DNA from: an uncultured Spirochaetota bacterium
Lineage (GTDB): Bacteria > Spirochaetota > Spirochaetia > JAFGXN01
Direction: 5' to 3'
Assembly: GCA_944388995.1 (NCBI GenBank)
Contig: CALXKN010000003.1
Coordinates: 81,843 to 145,842, forward strand
DNA: 64,000 bases
The notes beneath the pieces were generated by a model. It saw only the letters and a program-made list of their open reading frames with translations, made no database searches and was not told the origin of the DNA. Positions 1 to 7,696 of the stretch are shown here, piece by piece. How positions within the stretch are numbered: the stretch's first letter is position 1; each line of letters opens with the position of its first letter. Both the position numbers and the translations under genes were made by a program.

Positions 1-513
1 ATGGAGAAACTTTTTCACGCCCGGTGGTGGGACTATCGATACATGAAATTTCAAATTAACGGACGCGTTTGTCTGGCGGGCGCTGTCATTTTTGGAGCGA
101 TGACCGTAATTGTCATCAAAGCGGTTCATCCCTTTGTTTCTGAAATGACAGCCCGCATTCCGTTTCCGTGGCTGGCGGCGATTGACGCTGTATTAATTGT
201 CGGAGGGGCTGCCGATACCGTTGTGACCGTTGTTCGTCTGAAAAGTTTCAACCGCAGACTTAAAGAAATCGACGCCAAAGTGCGGGAAATCCTCGATGAA
301 GGACGCAAAGAGTGGCATCGTCGAGTGGAGCAGGCAGCCGAAGAGAGCCGTGGAACCGTTGACCGCATCCGCGAGGCGTACAATGCTCGCCGGAGTGAAT
401 GGCAAAAGGTTCTCGATTATCAGCAGAATTTGAAAAAGAAATTCCCCGCCTATCGTTCCGTTTTGTGGCACGACGCCTTCGAGCAGCTGCGCCGCTCTGT
501 CAAAGAAAAATAA
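1..513 (+). CDS. Putative ABC-transporter type IV (CmpB-like) membrane protein, 5' partial
   Basis: The 170 visible residues hold two hydrophobic segments (about 20-45 and 56-78) followed by a long charged helical tail (about 80-165) that is probably cytoplasmic. The opening stretch with HARWWDY and NGRVCL resembles the conserved core of the putative ABC-transporter type IV family (PF06541), whose function is unknown. In that family this core lies inside the protein after further membrane segments, and the first ATG here is base 1 of the window, so the gene very likely starts upstream and this is its C-terminal part. It is followed by a 301-base non-coding stretch holding a GC-rich repeat. 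The family call rests on remembered motif similarity only. Confidence 0.6.
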   Translation: MEKLFHARWWDYRYMKFQINGRVCLAGAVIFGAMTVIVIKAVHPFVSEMTARIPFPWLAAIDAVLIVGGAADTVVTVVRLKSFNRRLKEIDAKVREILDEGRKEWHRRVEQAAEESRGTVDRIREAYNARRSEWQKVLDYQQNLKKKFPAYRSVLWHDAFEQLRRSVKEK

Positions 514-814
514 ACTTCTGCCGCCGTCCGGCTTCCGCAAATCGCTCCGCACGGTTTTTTCAGAGCTTCGGGCGCATGTGCGCTTTCCGCGCACACCGGG
601 CTTTCCGCTGCAATTCGCGGCATCCCGGGCTTTTCACCGCGGCAAAGCTGCCGCTTTGCCCTGCGCCTTTTTTCCGTCTGCCGCTCATTTCCGCTTCAAT
701 CCCTTGCGCCTTCGGCGAAAATAGTGCTTTATTTGCGAATCGGAGGCTCTTCAATGCCGGCGTTAACAAGAGATTGATCTTCAAAACCGCAAGCGGTCGG
801 GAAAGATGTTCTTT
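514..814. other. Intergenic stretch between convergent genes, carrying a dispersed repeat
   Basis: No credible gene lies in these 301 bases. The segment is GC-rich and holds repeat copy A (596-714) between two convergent genes. Reading frames crossing it are compositional: both repeat copies give a similar arginine/glycine-rich peptide on the minus strand, without a ribosome site. Confidence 0.7.
596..714. repeat. Dispersed GC-rich repeat, copy A
   Basis: About 119 bases nearly matching 41467-41586. Three blocks of 25-27 bases are identical in the two copies. The middle block contains a perfect inverted repeat: an 8-base stem GGCAAAGC (641-648), loop TGCC, and GCTTTGCC (653-660). Both copies lie between the stop codons of convergent genes. 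There is no T-tract directly after the stem, so it is not a canonical terminator. It may be a REP-like element or an end-of-transcript structure. Confidence 0.8.
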
Positions 815-1384
815 TTATTCATCTTCAATGCGTTTGAGAATGCGTGCGGGAACGCCGCCGACAACGGTATTCGGCGGCACATCCTTGGTCACGACGGCGC
901 CGGCAGCGATGACCGCACCGTCGCCGATCTTAATTCCCGGCAGAAGAGTGGCGTGAGCGCCCACCCAAACGTTTTGCCCCAATACAATCGGTGCGGCCGA
1001 CAAATCGGCGCGTTTTCCCGGATTGAGGGAGTGATTCAGCGTTGCGAAGACAACCTGATGGCCGATAAGGCATCCGTCGCCGATAACGACTCCTCCCTGA
1101 TCTTGAAAACAGCACCCGGAATTAATGAAAACGTTTTTCCCGACGCTGATATTCTTTCCGAAGTCGGTGTAAATCGGCGGAAACAGAGAGAAGCTCTCAT
1201 CAACCGGCTTGCCGATTAATTGCGAAAAAAGCAGACGCAGTTCTTCGTCTTCCGTCGCGGAATTGATTTGCGCCGTCAGACGGCGGGCTTCGGCCGCCGC
1301 TTCGTGCATAAACTCATGAACAGAAGAGCCGGCGCGGATGTACGGCTCCTTTTGAATCATCTCAACATACTCGTTTGCGTTCAT
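815..1384 (-). CDS. LacA/Maa-type sugar O-acetyltransferase (hexapeptide repeat)
   Basis: 189 residues, the usual size for maltose/galactoside acetyltransferases, cytoplasmic trimers that move acetyl from acetyl-CoA to a sugar hydroxyl. The N-terminal maltose-acetyltransferase helical part (residues 1-60) is followed by a left-handed beta-helix of hexapeptide repeats (about 75-185). His118 in the ATLNHSLNP motif matches the catalytic His of this family, and the end carries the usual [15 protein letters not shown] motif. The ATG at 1384 is chosen because AGGGAG lies just upstream; an open extension to 1480 lacks such a site and does not resemble the family. The natural acceptor sugar cannot be told from sequence. 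Confidence 0.88.
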   Translation of the reverse strand: MNANEYVEMIQKEPYIRAGSSVHEFMHEAAAEARRLTAQINSATEDEELRLLFSQLIGKPVDESFSLFPPIYTDFGKNISVGKNVFINSGCCFQDQGGVVIGDGCLIGHQVVFATLNHSLNPGKRADLSAAPIVLGQNVWVGAHATLLPGIKIGDGAVIAAGAVVTKDVPPNTVVGGVPARILKRIEDE

Positions 1385-1506
1385 AAATCTCCCTGAACGC
1401 CGCTGCGGGCGTTTGCTGACAGTATGCGTCGATTTCCTGTTTAAGTCAAATACTTTAAAGCGATGAAGCGCTATGTCCAAAAAGCATTGCCGTTTCGTTA
1501 TTTTGC

Positions 1507-1594
1507 GGGCGTCCCGGCTTCGCCGTCGGCGCCCTCCGAGCTCGGTCTGCCCGTCTGTCGACGGGCAGACGGGCTTGCGCCCCTCTCCGGGCGC
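1507..1594. repeat. Cluster of GC-rich inverted repeats upstream of the acetyltransferase
   Basis: Three hairpins follow each other in the space between the lysR gene end (1651) and the acetyltransferase start (1384), both read leftward. GGGCG (1507-1511) pairs with CGCCC (1529-1533). A perfect 11-base stem GTCTGCCCGTC (1545-1555) pairs with 1560-1570 around a TGTC loop. GCGCCC (1577-1582) pairs with GGGCGC (1589-1594). No T-run follows on either strand, so intrinsic termination is not clear. Confidence 0.65.
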
Positions 1595-1650
1595 CTGACG
1601 CCTTCGGCAGCGCTTTGGGAACTTTTGCGAATCGGCTGCCTGAACGCGGT

Positions 1651-2535
1651 TTAAGGCTCGGCTGTCAACGGCTTGAGTTCATCGAGAAAAGCGCGGGCGG
1701 CAGGTGAGAGAACAGCAAATTTTTTCCAAACAAGATAGAGAGGAGAGAGCAGCTGCGGCTCCAGCGGACGGAAACGAAGCTCACTTTCGCTTCCGACGTA
1801 GACAAGATTTTCAAGTGTCAGCGCGCATCCGACCCCTTCTTCCGTCAGCAGGGCGGCGTTGTAAATAAGGTTGTAAACCGCTTTGATGTTCAGTTGCGAA
1901 AGCGGCCGCTGAAAAAACTTTTCAATCAGTTTTTCTTCCATAGATTGTTTCGAACAAATCAGCGGACGGCTGAGAAGATCTTCTTTTGTAACGCGCTCCA
2001 ATTCAGTCAGAGGATCGTCTTTGCGGACAATTACGCCCCAGCGGTCGCTGCGGTTGAGCGGCAGGTTGTCATAGGCGGAGAGGTCGGCCGATTCAATGAG
2101 GACGGCAAAATCCAGTAATCCTTTGTCAAGCTTTTCGATGGTGTCAGGAGCGTCGCCGCTGGTGATAAGAATTCGGATGCGCGGATGTTTTTCCTGCATC
2201 GCTTTAACGGCTCGGGAGATGATTTTAAGTGAATACGATTCGGCACTGCCGATGGCAACCTCTCCTTCGATGTCGGAGGGAGTGGAGCGCAGCTCTTTCT
2301 CTGTCCGACGGTAAAGTCCAAGGATTTCCTCCGCCCGCTTCTGAAGCAGCTGTCCGGCGTCGGTCAGTGTCAGCTGCCGTTTTCCGCGAATAAATAGAGG
2401 CTTCCCGATTTCCCATTCGAGATTTTTTATTTGCCGCGTCAGGTTTGGCTGCGTGGTGTTGAGCAGTTCGGCAGCTTTTGTGATGTTTCTCTCTTTTGCT
2501 ACGCCGAGAAAGTAGCGCAGTTCCCTGAATTCCAT
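1651..2535 (-). CDS. LysR-family transcriptional regulator
   Basis: 294 residues, standard LysR length. The winged HTH is at residues 1-60 (the [21 protein letters not shown] region), followed by a linker helix and a two-lobed effector-binding domain (about 90-290). It starts 8 bases after the murB stop on the same strand, so the two genes are probably cotranscribed from the murB promoter. LysR proteins usually control a divergent neighbour, but none exists here, so the target is unknown. The second LysR gene in the window (34831-35736) is clearly distinct in its effector domain. Confidence 0.93.
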   Translation of the reverse strand: MEFRELRYFLGVAKERNITKAAELLNTTQPNLTRQIKNLEWEIGKPLFIRGKRQLTLTDAGQLLQKRAEEILGLYRRTEKELRSTPSDIEGEVAIGSAESYSLKIISRAVKAMQEKHPRIRILITSGDAPDTIEKLDKGLLDFAVLIESADLSAYDNLPLNRSDRWGVIVRKDDPLTELERVTKEDLLSRPLICSKQSMEEKLIEKFFQRPLSQLNIKAVYNLIYNAALLTEEGVGCALTLENLVYVGSESELRFRPLEPQLLSPLYLVWKKFAVLSPAARAFLDELKPLTAEP

Positions 2536-2543
2536 AGGATCTC

Positions 2544-3482
2544 CTAACGCGTTCGTTTGTTTTCTTCGGCGTTTTCAAAGTCGCCGACGAAGACTGTCTC
2601 CGGTTCGGGGCGGAGGCCGCAGTTTCGTTCGACGGTCTCTTCAACCGTTTCAATAAGGACGCAAATGTCGGCCGCCGTTGCGCCGCCGGTATTGATGATG
2701 ATGTTGCCGTGATACGGGGCTATCTGAGCGCCGCCGCAGGTGAGACCGCGCAGACCGGCTTCGTCAATCAGCTGTCCGGTCGGTTTCCCGAAACGGCGGT
2801 CATTTTTAAAGATACTGCCGGCGCTTGGAAAGCGAAAGTGCCCCTTTTGAATGCGGTCGCTTTCGGCGGCATTCATGGCGGCTTCTATTTGAATGCGGTC
2901 GCCCGGTTCAAGACGGAAAACCGCCGAAAGAACGACGGTTCCGTTGTTTTGAAACGGCGAACGCTTGTATCCGAAGTCGCCGTCAGTCGGCAAAAGCGTG
3001 TGCGCGCTGCCGTCGGTTTTCAGATAACGGACGGATTCCAGCACCTCCGCCGTCGACCGCTCATAGCAGCGGGCATTCATCCGCACGGCGCCGCCGACGC
3101 TTCCCGGCAATTTGTACAGGAATTCGAGACCGCTCAAGCCGGCGTTCAAGGCGGCAAGGCATACATCTTCAACCCTTGCGCCCGCTTCGGCCGTTATTCG
3201 GCAGCCGTCAACGGCGATGCGCTTCAGCTTTTCCGTCGCAATAACCGGCTCCCGGATGCCTTTGTCGGCGACAATGAGGTTGGTTCCTCCGCCAAGGACG
3301 AAGTACGGCGTCCGTTCGGCTGACAGAAGCCGCAGCACCCTCTGAAGTTCCATCTCTGACGCCGGAAAAATCACCAGATCGGCATTTCCTCCGACGTGAA
3401 ACGAAGTCCGCTGCGCCATCGGCACATTCCGCCGCGTTTCAATGCCGTTGATTTTTTTTTCGAATTCCCGTAAATTGAACAT
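2544..3482 (-). CDS. murB: UDP-N-acetylenolpyruvoylglucosamine reductase
   Basis: MurB reduces the enolpyruvyl group of UDP-GlcNAc-enolpyruvate to UDP-MurNAc with NADPH and FAD, the second committed step of peptidoglycan synthesis in the cytoplasm. The 312-residue product has the FAD-binding GGGTNL motif, the LPGSVGGAV segment, the YKRSPF segment and the SAGSIFKN motif carrying the catalytic Ser. The ATG at 3482 gives a normal N-terminus; upstream extension is non-homologous. A promoter reads into it with the start point predicted at the ATG itself and no Shine-Dalgarno sequence. It diverges from cysS across 54 bases. Confidence 0.95.
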   Translation of the reverse strand: MFNLREFEKKINGIETRRNVPMAQRTSFHVGGNADLVIFPASEMELQRVLRLLSAERTPYFVLGGGTNLIVADKGIREPVIATEKLKRIAVDGCRITAEAGARVEDVCLAALNAGLSGLEFLYKLPGSVGGAVRMNARCYERSTAEVLESVRYLKTDGSAHTLLPTDGDFGYKRSPFQNNGTVVLSAVFRLEPGDRIQIEAAMNAAESDRIQKGHFRFPSAGSIFKNDRRFGKPTGQLIDEAGLRGLTCGGAQIAPYHGNIIINTGGATAADICVLIETVEETVERNCGLRPEPETVFVGDFENAEENKRTR

Positions 3483-3488
3483 GGAGTC

Positions 3489-3517
3489 AGTATAACCGAT
3501 TCTGCGGTTTTTTTCTA
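3489..3517 (-). promoter_or_regulatory. murB promoter placed for a leaderless start
   Basis: Read on the minus strand: -35 TAGAAA (3512-3517), 17-base spacer, -10 TATACT (3489-3494). Six bases separate the -10 from the murB ATG, putting the predicted +1 on the A of the ATG. No purine-rich ribosome site precedes the ATG. Confidence 0.5.
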
Positions 3518-3536
3518 TTCTTTTGCGGAGAATGAG

Positions 3537-4967
3537 ATGGAGATTCGATTTTACAATACAATGTCGAGAAAAACGGAGATATTTGAGCCGATTGAGCCGA
3601 TGAAGGTGAAGATGTATGCCTGCGGGCCGACGGTTTATAATTACGCCCATATCGGTAATCTGCGCACCTATATTTTCGAAGATTTACTGAAACGGCTTTT
3701 CCTTCACGCCGGATATGAAGTCAATCACGTGATGAACATCACCGATGTCGGACACTTAACCGGCGACAACGACGACGGTGAAGATAAAATGGTTAAAAGC
3801 TCGCGTGAAAGCAGTCGGACGGTTCGGGAAATTGCTGATTTTTACACAAACGCCTTTTTTAACGACACCGACCGTCTTCACATTCTGCGGCCGACAACCG
3901 CCTGTAAAGCAACCGATCATATCGACGATATGATCGCGCTGATTCAAACATTGGAAAAGAAAGGCTTTACTTACGAAGCCGGCGGCAACATTTATTTCAG
4001 CATCGATCGCTTTCCCGAATACGGTCGGTTGGCGCGGCTGGATTCTCAGCAGCTGCAGGCCGGAGCAAGGGTGGCTGTCGACGGGAACAAGCGCAACCCC
4101 CACGACTTCGTTTTGTGGTTCACCCGTTCCAAGTACGAGAATCACGTTCTGCTGTGGGATTCGCCGTGGGGAAAAGGGTATCCCGGCTGGCATATCGAAT
4201 GCTCGGCAATGAGCATGAAGTATCTCGGTCCGCACTTTGACATCCATTGCGGCGGCATCGACCACATTCCTGTGCACCATACCAACGAAATTGCCCAATC
4301 CGAAGCCGCTTCCGGTGAAAAGTGGGTCGATTATTGGCTCCACGGTGAATTTTTGATTCTCGATAAAGGAAAAATGTCGAAGTCTTCAGGTTCGTTTCTG
4401 ACGCTGCAGTCGCTGATTGACGCCGGATACGATCCGCTCGATTACCGTTGGTTTTGTCTCGGAGCGCACTACCGCAGTCAGCTGACCTTTTCTTTTGACG
4501 GCTTGAAAGCCGCCGCTTCCGCCCGCCGGAAACTTTTTACGCGCACTGCCGCCTTAAAAGCGGAATGCGCAGGCGCTGCCGTCGAAACTCCCGAAGGAAA
4601 GGCGCACAGTGACCGTTTTTGGCGTGCAGCCGCCGACGATTTAAACCTGCCGAAAGCGTTGGCTTCCGTCTGGGCGCTGCTGAAAGATGAAACCGTTTCT
4701 CCTTCCGGCAAACTGGCCGCTCTTTACTCGATGGATGAAATTCTCGGACTCGGATTGAGAGAGGCGGCCGAAGCCGCCGATCCTCCGTCCGTTTCCGCCG
4801 AAGAGAAAGCCCGCATCGAGGAACTTTTAGCGCAGCGCCGCGAAGCGAAGGCTGCCCGCGACTTTGCCCGAGCCGATGAAATACGCGATCGTCTGGCTGC
4901 TGAAGGAATCCGCATTCGGGACACCGCCGAAACCACATTGTGGGAAAAAATCGGCGGCGGAATGTAA
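3537..4967 (+). CDS. cysS: Cysteinyl-tRNA synthetase
   Basis: Class I synthetase that charges tRNA-Cys with cysteine using ATP; cytoplasmic monomer. 476 residues, normal for the family. The HIGH-type signature is HIGN at 38-41, with zinc ligand Cys29 nearby. Further zinc-site segments are WHIECS and the GGIDHIPVHHTNE region, and KMSKS is at 279-283. The C-terminal DALR-type helical domain ends with a typical basic RADEIRDRL helix. The start follows GCGGAGAATGAG. It diverges from murB and is followed 37 bases later by the ECF sigma gene, an arrangement I recall from T. pallidum. Confidence 0.97.
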   Translation: MEIRFYNTMSRKTEIFEPIEPMKVKMYACGPTVYNYAHIGNLRTYIFEDLLKRLFLHAGYEVNHVMNITDVGHLTGDNDDGEDKMVKSSRESSRTVREIADFYTNAFFNDTDRLHILRPTTACKATDHIDDMIALIQTLEKKGFTYEAGGNIYFSIDRFPEYGRLARLDSQQLQAGARVAVDGNKRNPHDFVLWFTRSKYENHVLLWDSPWGKGYPGWHIECSAMSMKYLGPHFDIHCGGIDHIPVHHTNEIAQSEAASGEKWVDYWLHGEFLILDKGKMSKSSGSFLTLQSLIDAGYDPLDYRWFCLGAHYRSQLTFSFDGLKAAASARRKLFTRTAALKAECAGAAVETPEGKAHSDRFWRAAADDLNLPKALASVWALLKDETVSPSGKLAALYSMDEILGLGLREAAEAADPPSVSAEEKARIEELLAQRREAKAARDFARADEIRDRLAAEGIRIRDTAETTLWEKIGGGM

Positions 4968-5004
4968 CCTTTCCTCTGTTCAGGTATTTTAGAAAGGAAG
5001 CAGA

Positions 5005-5502
5005 ATGGGAATTCGAATCGATTATGATGCGCTTTACTCCGGTTTTTTGCCGATTTTGCTGAAAGTGGCGCTCAATGTTGTGCACGACATGGAGACGGCA
5101 GAAGAGATTTGTCAGGAAGCGTTTATCCGCCTTTTTGAGCGGAAAATTCCGTTTTCCAAAGAGGAAGAGGTGCGTTTCTGGCTGATTCGGGTGGTCAAAA
5201 ACCTCAGTCTGAACGTTTTCAGGAAGCGGAAGAACGAGGCGGCGGCCGTCGAAAAGCTGCAGCAGATTCACCGTTCGGCAGAGCCGTCGGCGGAAGATCT
5301 TTTTTCCGCGGAGGAGGAGAAGCGGCGTCTCCGTAAGGCTGTCGACTCTCTTCCCGACAAACTGAAAGAGGTGTTGGTTCTGAAGGAGTTCGGTGAAATG
5401 AACTACAAGGAAATTGCCCGGGCGCTGCGCATTTCGGAGTCCAATGTAAAGGTCAGGGTTTTTCGGGCAAAAGAAAAACTTGCCGAGATTTTAAACGGTT
5501 AG
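5005..5502 (+). CDS. rpoE: ECF-family RNA polymerase sigma factor
   Basis: 165 residues with sigma region 2 (about 12-80, including the EEICQEAFIRLF stretch and the FWLIRVVKNL segment) and region 4 (about 105-160, with LPDKLKEVLVLKEF and the HTH YKEIARALRISESNVKVRVFRAKEKL split across it). Regions 1 and 3 are absent, as in extracytoplasmic-function factors. The next gene, 9 bases downstream, encodes a membrane zinc-finger anti-sigma factor, so the pair is probably a signal-responsive switch. The ribosome site AGGAAG lies in a possible weak hairpin (CCTTTC at 4968-4973 with GAAAGG at 4992-4997) that could limit translation. The symbol follows treponemal usage; the regulon is unknown. Confidence 0.9.
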   Translation: MGIRIDYDALYSGFLPILLKVALNVVHDMETAEEICQEAFIRLFERKIPFSKEEEVRFWLIRVVKNLSLNVFRKRKNEAAAVEKLQQIHRSAEPSAEDLFSAEEEKRRLRKAVDSLPDKLKEVLVLKEFGEMNYKEIARALRISESNVKVRVFRAKEKLAEILNG

Positions 5503-5511
5503 GGGGCGGAT

Positions 5512-5979
5512 ATGTGTTTGGATAAGGACATGATTTCGGCTTATTGTGACGGAGAGACGTCGGGAAAGGTGAAGGCGCTGATTGAAACGCATTTGAGCGG
5601 ATGCGCCGAATGCCGCCGCACTGCGGAGACTTACCGCCGCATTTCGGCTGCCGTCCGCGGTTGCGCCGAAGAACCGGCCGCGGCGCAAGTGCGCGCTCTT
5701 GCTGTCCGTCTCCGTTCGCTGAACCGGAAGCCGGCTCCCGTCCGCCTGTCATTTCATGCGCCTGCCTTACGGGCGGCGGTTTTTCTGTTTGCCGCCCTTT
5801 TGGCGTTTACATTTATTTTGTTTTCCGTTATAATTTTTGCCGGAGGAAGCCGCAACGGAGAGGCGGTGATGGCTTCGGCTCCGGCTGAAAGAGCCGTCGC
5901 CGAACCGGCGGAACGGGAAACGGCTCCGTATCCGACGTTCCGCCCGGATAACCGCAACCTGAGAACGGTTGATTACTGA
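5512..5979 (+). CDS. Zinc-finger anti-sigma factor, single-pass membrane protein
   Basis: 155 residues. The N-terminus is a zf-HC2 / anti-sigma zinc-finger domain with the H-x3-C-x2-C signature at His27, Cys31 and Cys34, and an upstream Cys12 as possible fourth ligand. A strong transmembrane segment lies at about 85-110 and a short periplasmic tail follows. Such proteins hold the ECF sigma factor of the preceding gene at the membrane until a signal releases it. The gene follows the sigma gene by 9 bases and overlaps the next gene by 11, so all three are coupled. Partner assignment is by context. Confidence 0.88.
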   Translation: MCLDKDMISAYCDGETSGKVKALIETHLSGCAECRRTAETYRRISAAVRGCAEEPAAAQVRALAVRLRSLNRKPAPVRLSFHAPALRAAVFLFAALLAFTFILFSVIIFAGGSRNGEAVMASAPAERAVAEPAERETAPYPTFRPDNRNLRTVDY

Positions 5980-7621
5980 GTTGAAGGACAGACAAAGCCG
6001 GAAAACAAAATATCCGGTTGTTCATTTGAAGCGAACCAAATATCTTTTTTCTCTTTTAAAAAAACGCAACGTCATCGTGTCGCTGGCGGTTTTTTTTGTT
6101 TCGCTGTGTGTCTTTTCGGCTGTCGGTATTTTCAGCCGCAATACGCCTTATATTTTTTCAATTTCTCCCGAAGTGGCGATGCCGGACGAGCTTCTGACGG
6201 TGAGAGGGCTTTTTTTCGGAAAGGAGCGGGGCACAACTTCCGTTTATTTTTCCGACCTCAAAGTTCCCGGTTCCGCTTATGAAAAGTGGAGCAGCCGCGA
6301 AATTGTGCTGCGGGTGCCGGAAGGCGTTGACGTCGGACAGGTGCGGGTCCGCAACAGTTACGGATTCAGCAACGGCATTCTCTTTACGGGGCAGGACGCG
6401 ATTCCCGTGATTGCGGAGGAAGCGCGCGTTCCGGCAGAGCCGCCGCTTACGGTTTCTTTGACTCCGGCCGAGCCGGTTGCCGGCGAAGAGGCGACGCTTA
6501 CCGGACGCGGTTTCGGAGAGGCAGGCGCCGTCGAACGGGTGAATTTTTTTTCCGATGATGGCAGAAGGGCGGAGGTCTTATCTGCCGATGCGCTGCTGTG
6601 GTCGACTGAAACGATTCGGATTGTCATGCCGGACGGTTTCCCGGACGGGGGATTTTTGACGGTCTCGACGCGTTACGGAGAATCGGAGCCGTTTGAGTTC
6701 CGTTCTGATATTTCTGCCGTAAAGATGATTTTCGGGGAGAGCCGGAAAGTTCAGGCCGAGCTGTCCGTTTCGGCGGTCAATAACGCTCCGCAGCGGGAAA
6801 AGGCGGTGTTTGTCCTGCCGACGACTCCGGCCGGGTTCCGGCAGCAGCCGGCGGCGCAGAAGGGCGGCCGGCCGCTGTTTGCCGGGGGGCGGGAATTCCG
6901 GCTTTTTGAAGATGAAATCAAGGCCGGCGGCCGCGGCGGCGCGCGGCTGCCGGTCAAAGTTCTTTTGAAGTCGGTCGCATTCGAACCGATTAAAGATGCT
7001 TTTTTTGCCGATTGCGGCGGGCAAGCTGATTTGCAGCAGGTAATGCCGCTGATTCAACCGATTGCGCAAGAGTTTATCGGAGGGCGGATGACATTAGCTG
7101 TCTTTGTTGCAGAATTGCGGCGGCTCTTTGACGAAAACTTCCGCTTTGAGAGAATTTCATCTGCTGAAAACGAAGGCGCGGAACGGCCGCCGTTTGCCGA
7201 AAGCCGCGTTGGAGATGCGTTTGAGTTTGCTGATCTTTTTGCCGAAACATTGAGGCACGTTGGGGTTGAGGCCTCGAGCGTTTTTGGTTATTATTTAACG
7301 GAATCGGGAGAGGCTGTCGAACACGCATGGGTGCGTTACCGTTATCCGCACTTCGGTTTTATTGATACAGATCCGACGGCGGCGCAAAACGGGTTTAACG
7401 ATCGGTTTGTGTCAGAACACGACGGGGCGGGGGCTGTCAGCTGCCGTTATTGGGAATTTTTCGATGACAGTTGCCGGCTGCCGCGGCAGTTTTATCGCGG
7501 ATTTCCCGTTGCGGCGGAAGAGGGGGTTTTTTCACGGCAGCAGTTCTATGCCGAAACGGAAGATGATCTTCGAAATTTTGAATTTTCGCCGCCGACGCTG
7601 ACCGACATAAAATTCCGATGA
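5969..7621 (+). CDS. Membrane-anchored TIG-domain protein with inactive transglutaminase-like domain
   Basis: 550 residues beginning at a TTG that overlaps the anti-sigma gene. A basic N-terminus leads to one membrane anchor (about 34-56). Two IPT/TIG immunoglobulin-like domains follow (about 62-140 and 158-240), then a transglutaminase-like domain (about 400-475) that should be periplasmic. In the latter the GDCxxFA motif reads GDAFEFA, with Ala417 at the Cys position, while His452 (HAWVRY) and Asp468 (DPT) are kept. It therefore probably binds rather than cuts or cross-links. Position in the sigma operon suggests an envelope-stress sensor or effector. TTG at 5981 is an alternative start. 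Confidence 0.75.
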   Translation: MITELKDRQSRKTKYPVVHLKRTKYLFSLLKKRNVIVSLAVFFVSLCVFSAVGIFSRNTPYIFSISPEVAMPDELLTVRGLFFGKERGTTSVYFSDLKVPGSAYEKWSSREIVLRVPEGVDVGQVRVRNSYGFSNGILFTGQDAIPVIAEEARVPAEPPLTVSLTPAEPVAGEEATLTGRGFGEAGAVERVNFFSDDGRRAEVLSADALLWSTETIRIVMPDGFPDGGFLTVSTRYGESEPFEFRSDISAVKMIFGESRKVQAELSVSAVNNAPQREKAVFVLPTTPAGFRQQPAAQKGGRPLFAGGREFRLFEDEIKAGGRGGARLPVKVLLKSVAFEPIKDAFFADCGGQADLQQVMPLIQPIAQEFIGGRMTLAVFVAELRRLFDENFRFERISSAENEGAERPPFAESRVGDAFEFADLFAETLRHVGVEASSVFGYYLTESGEAVEHAWVRYRYPHFGFIDTDPTAAQNGFNDRFVSEHDGAGAVSCRYWEFFDDSCRLPRQFYRGFPVAAEEGVFSRQQFYAETEDDLRNFEFSPPTLTDIKFR

Positions 7622-7696
7622 GAATCGACTGTCAATAAAGAAAGCGGTTTTTGAACATCCGCAAAATAAGCAACATTGCCATGGGGGAATGAATCA

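Noticed and set aside
560..784. Similar Gly/Arg-rich peptide encoded on the minus strand of both repeat copies (also within 41405-41998)
   Set aside because: The similarity is explained by the DNA repeat itself; neither copy has a ribosome site and frames are broken differently outside the shared blocks.
399..956. Long plus-strand open frame crossing the first repeat
   Set aside because: It overlaps the upstream gene end, repeat copy A and the acetyltransferase gene antisense, and is Arg/Ser/Ala-rich without a ribosome site.
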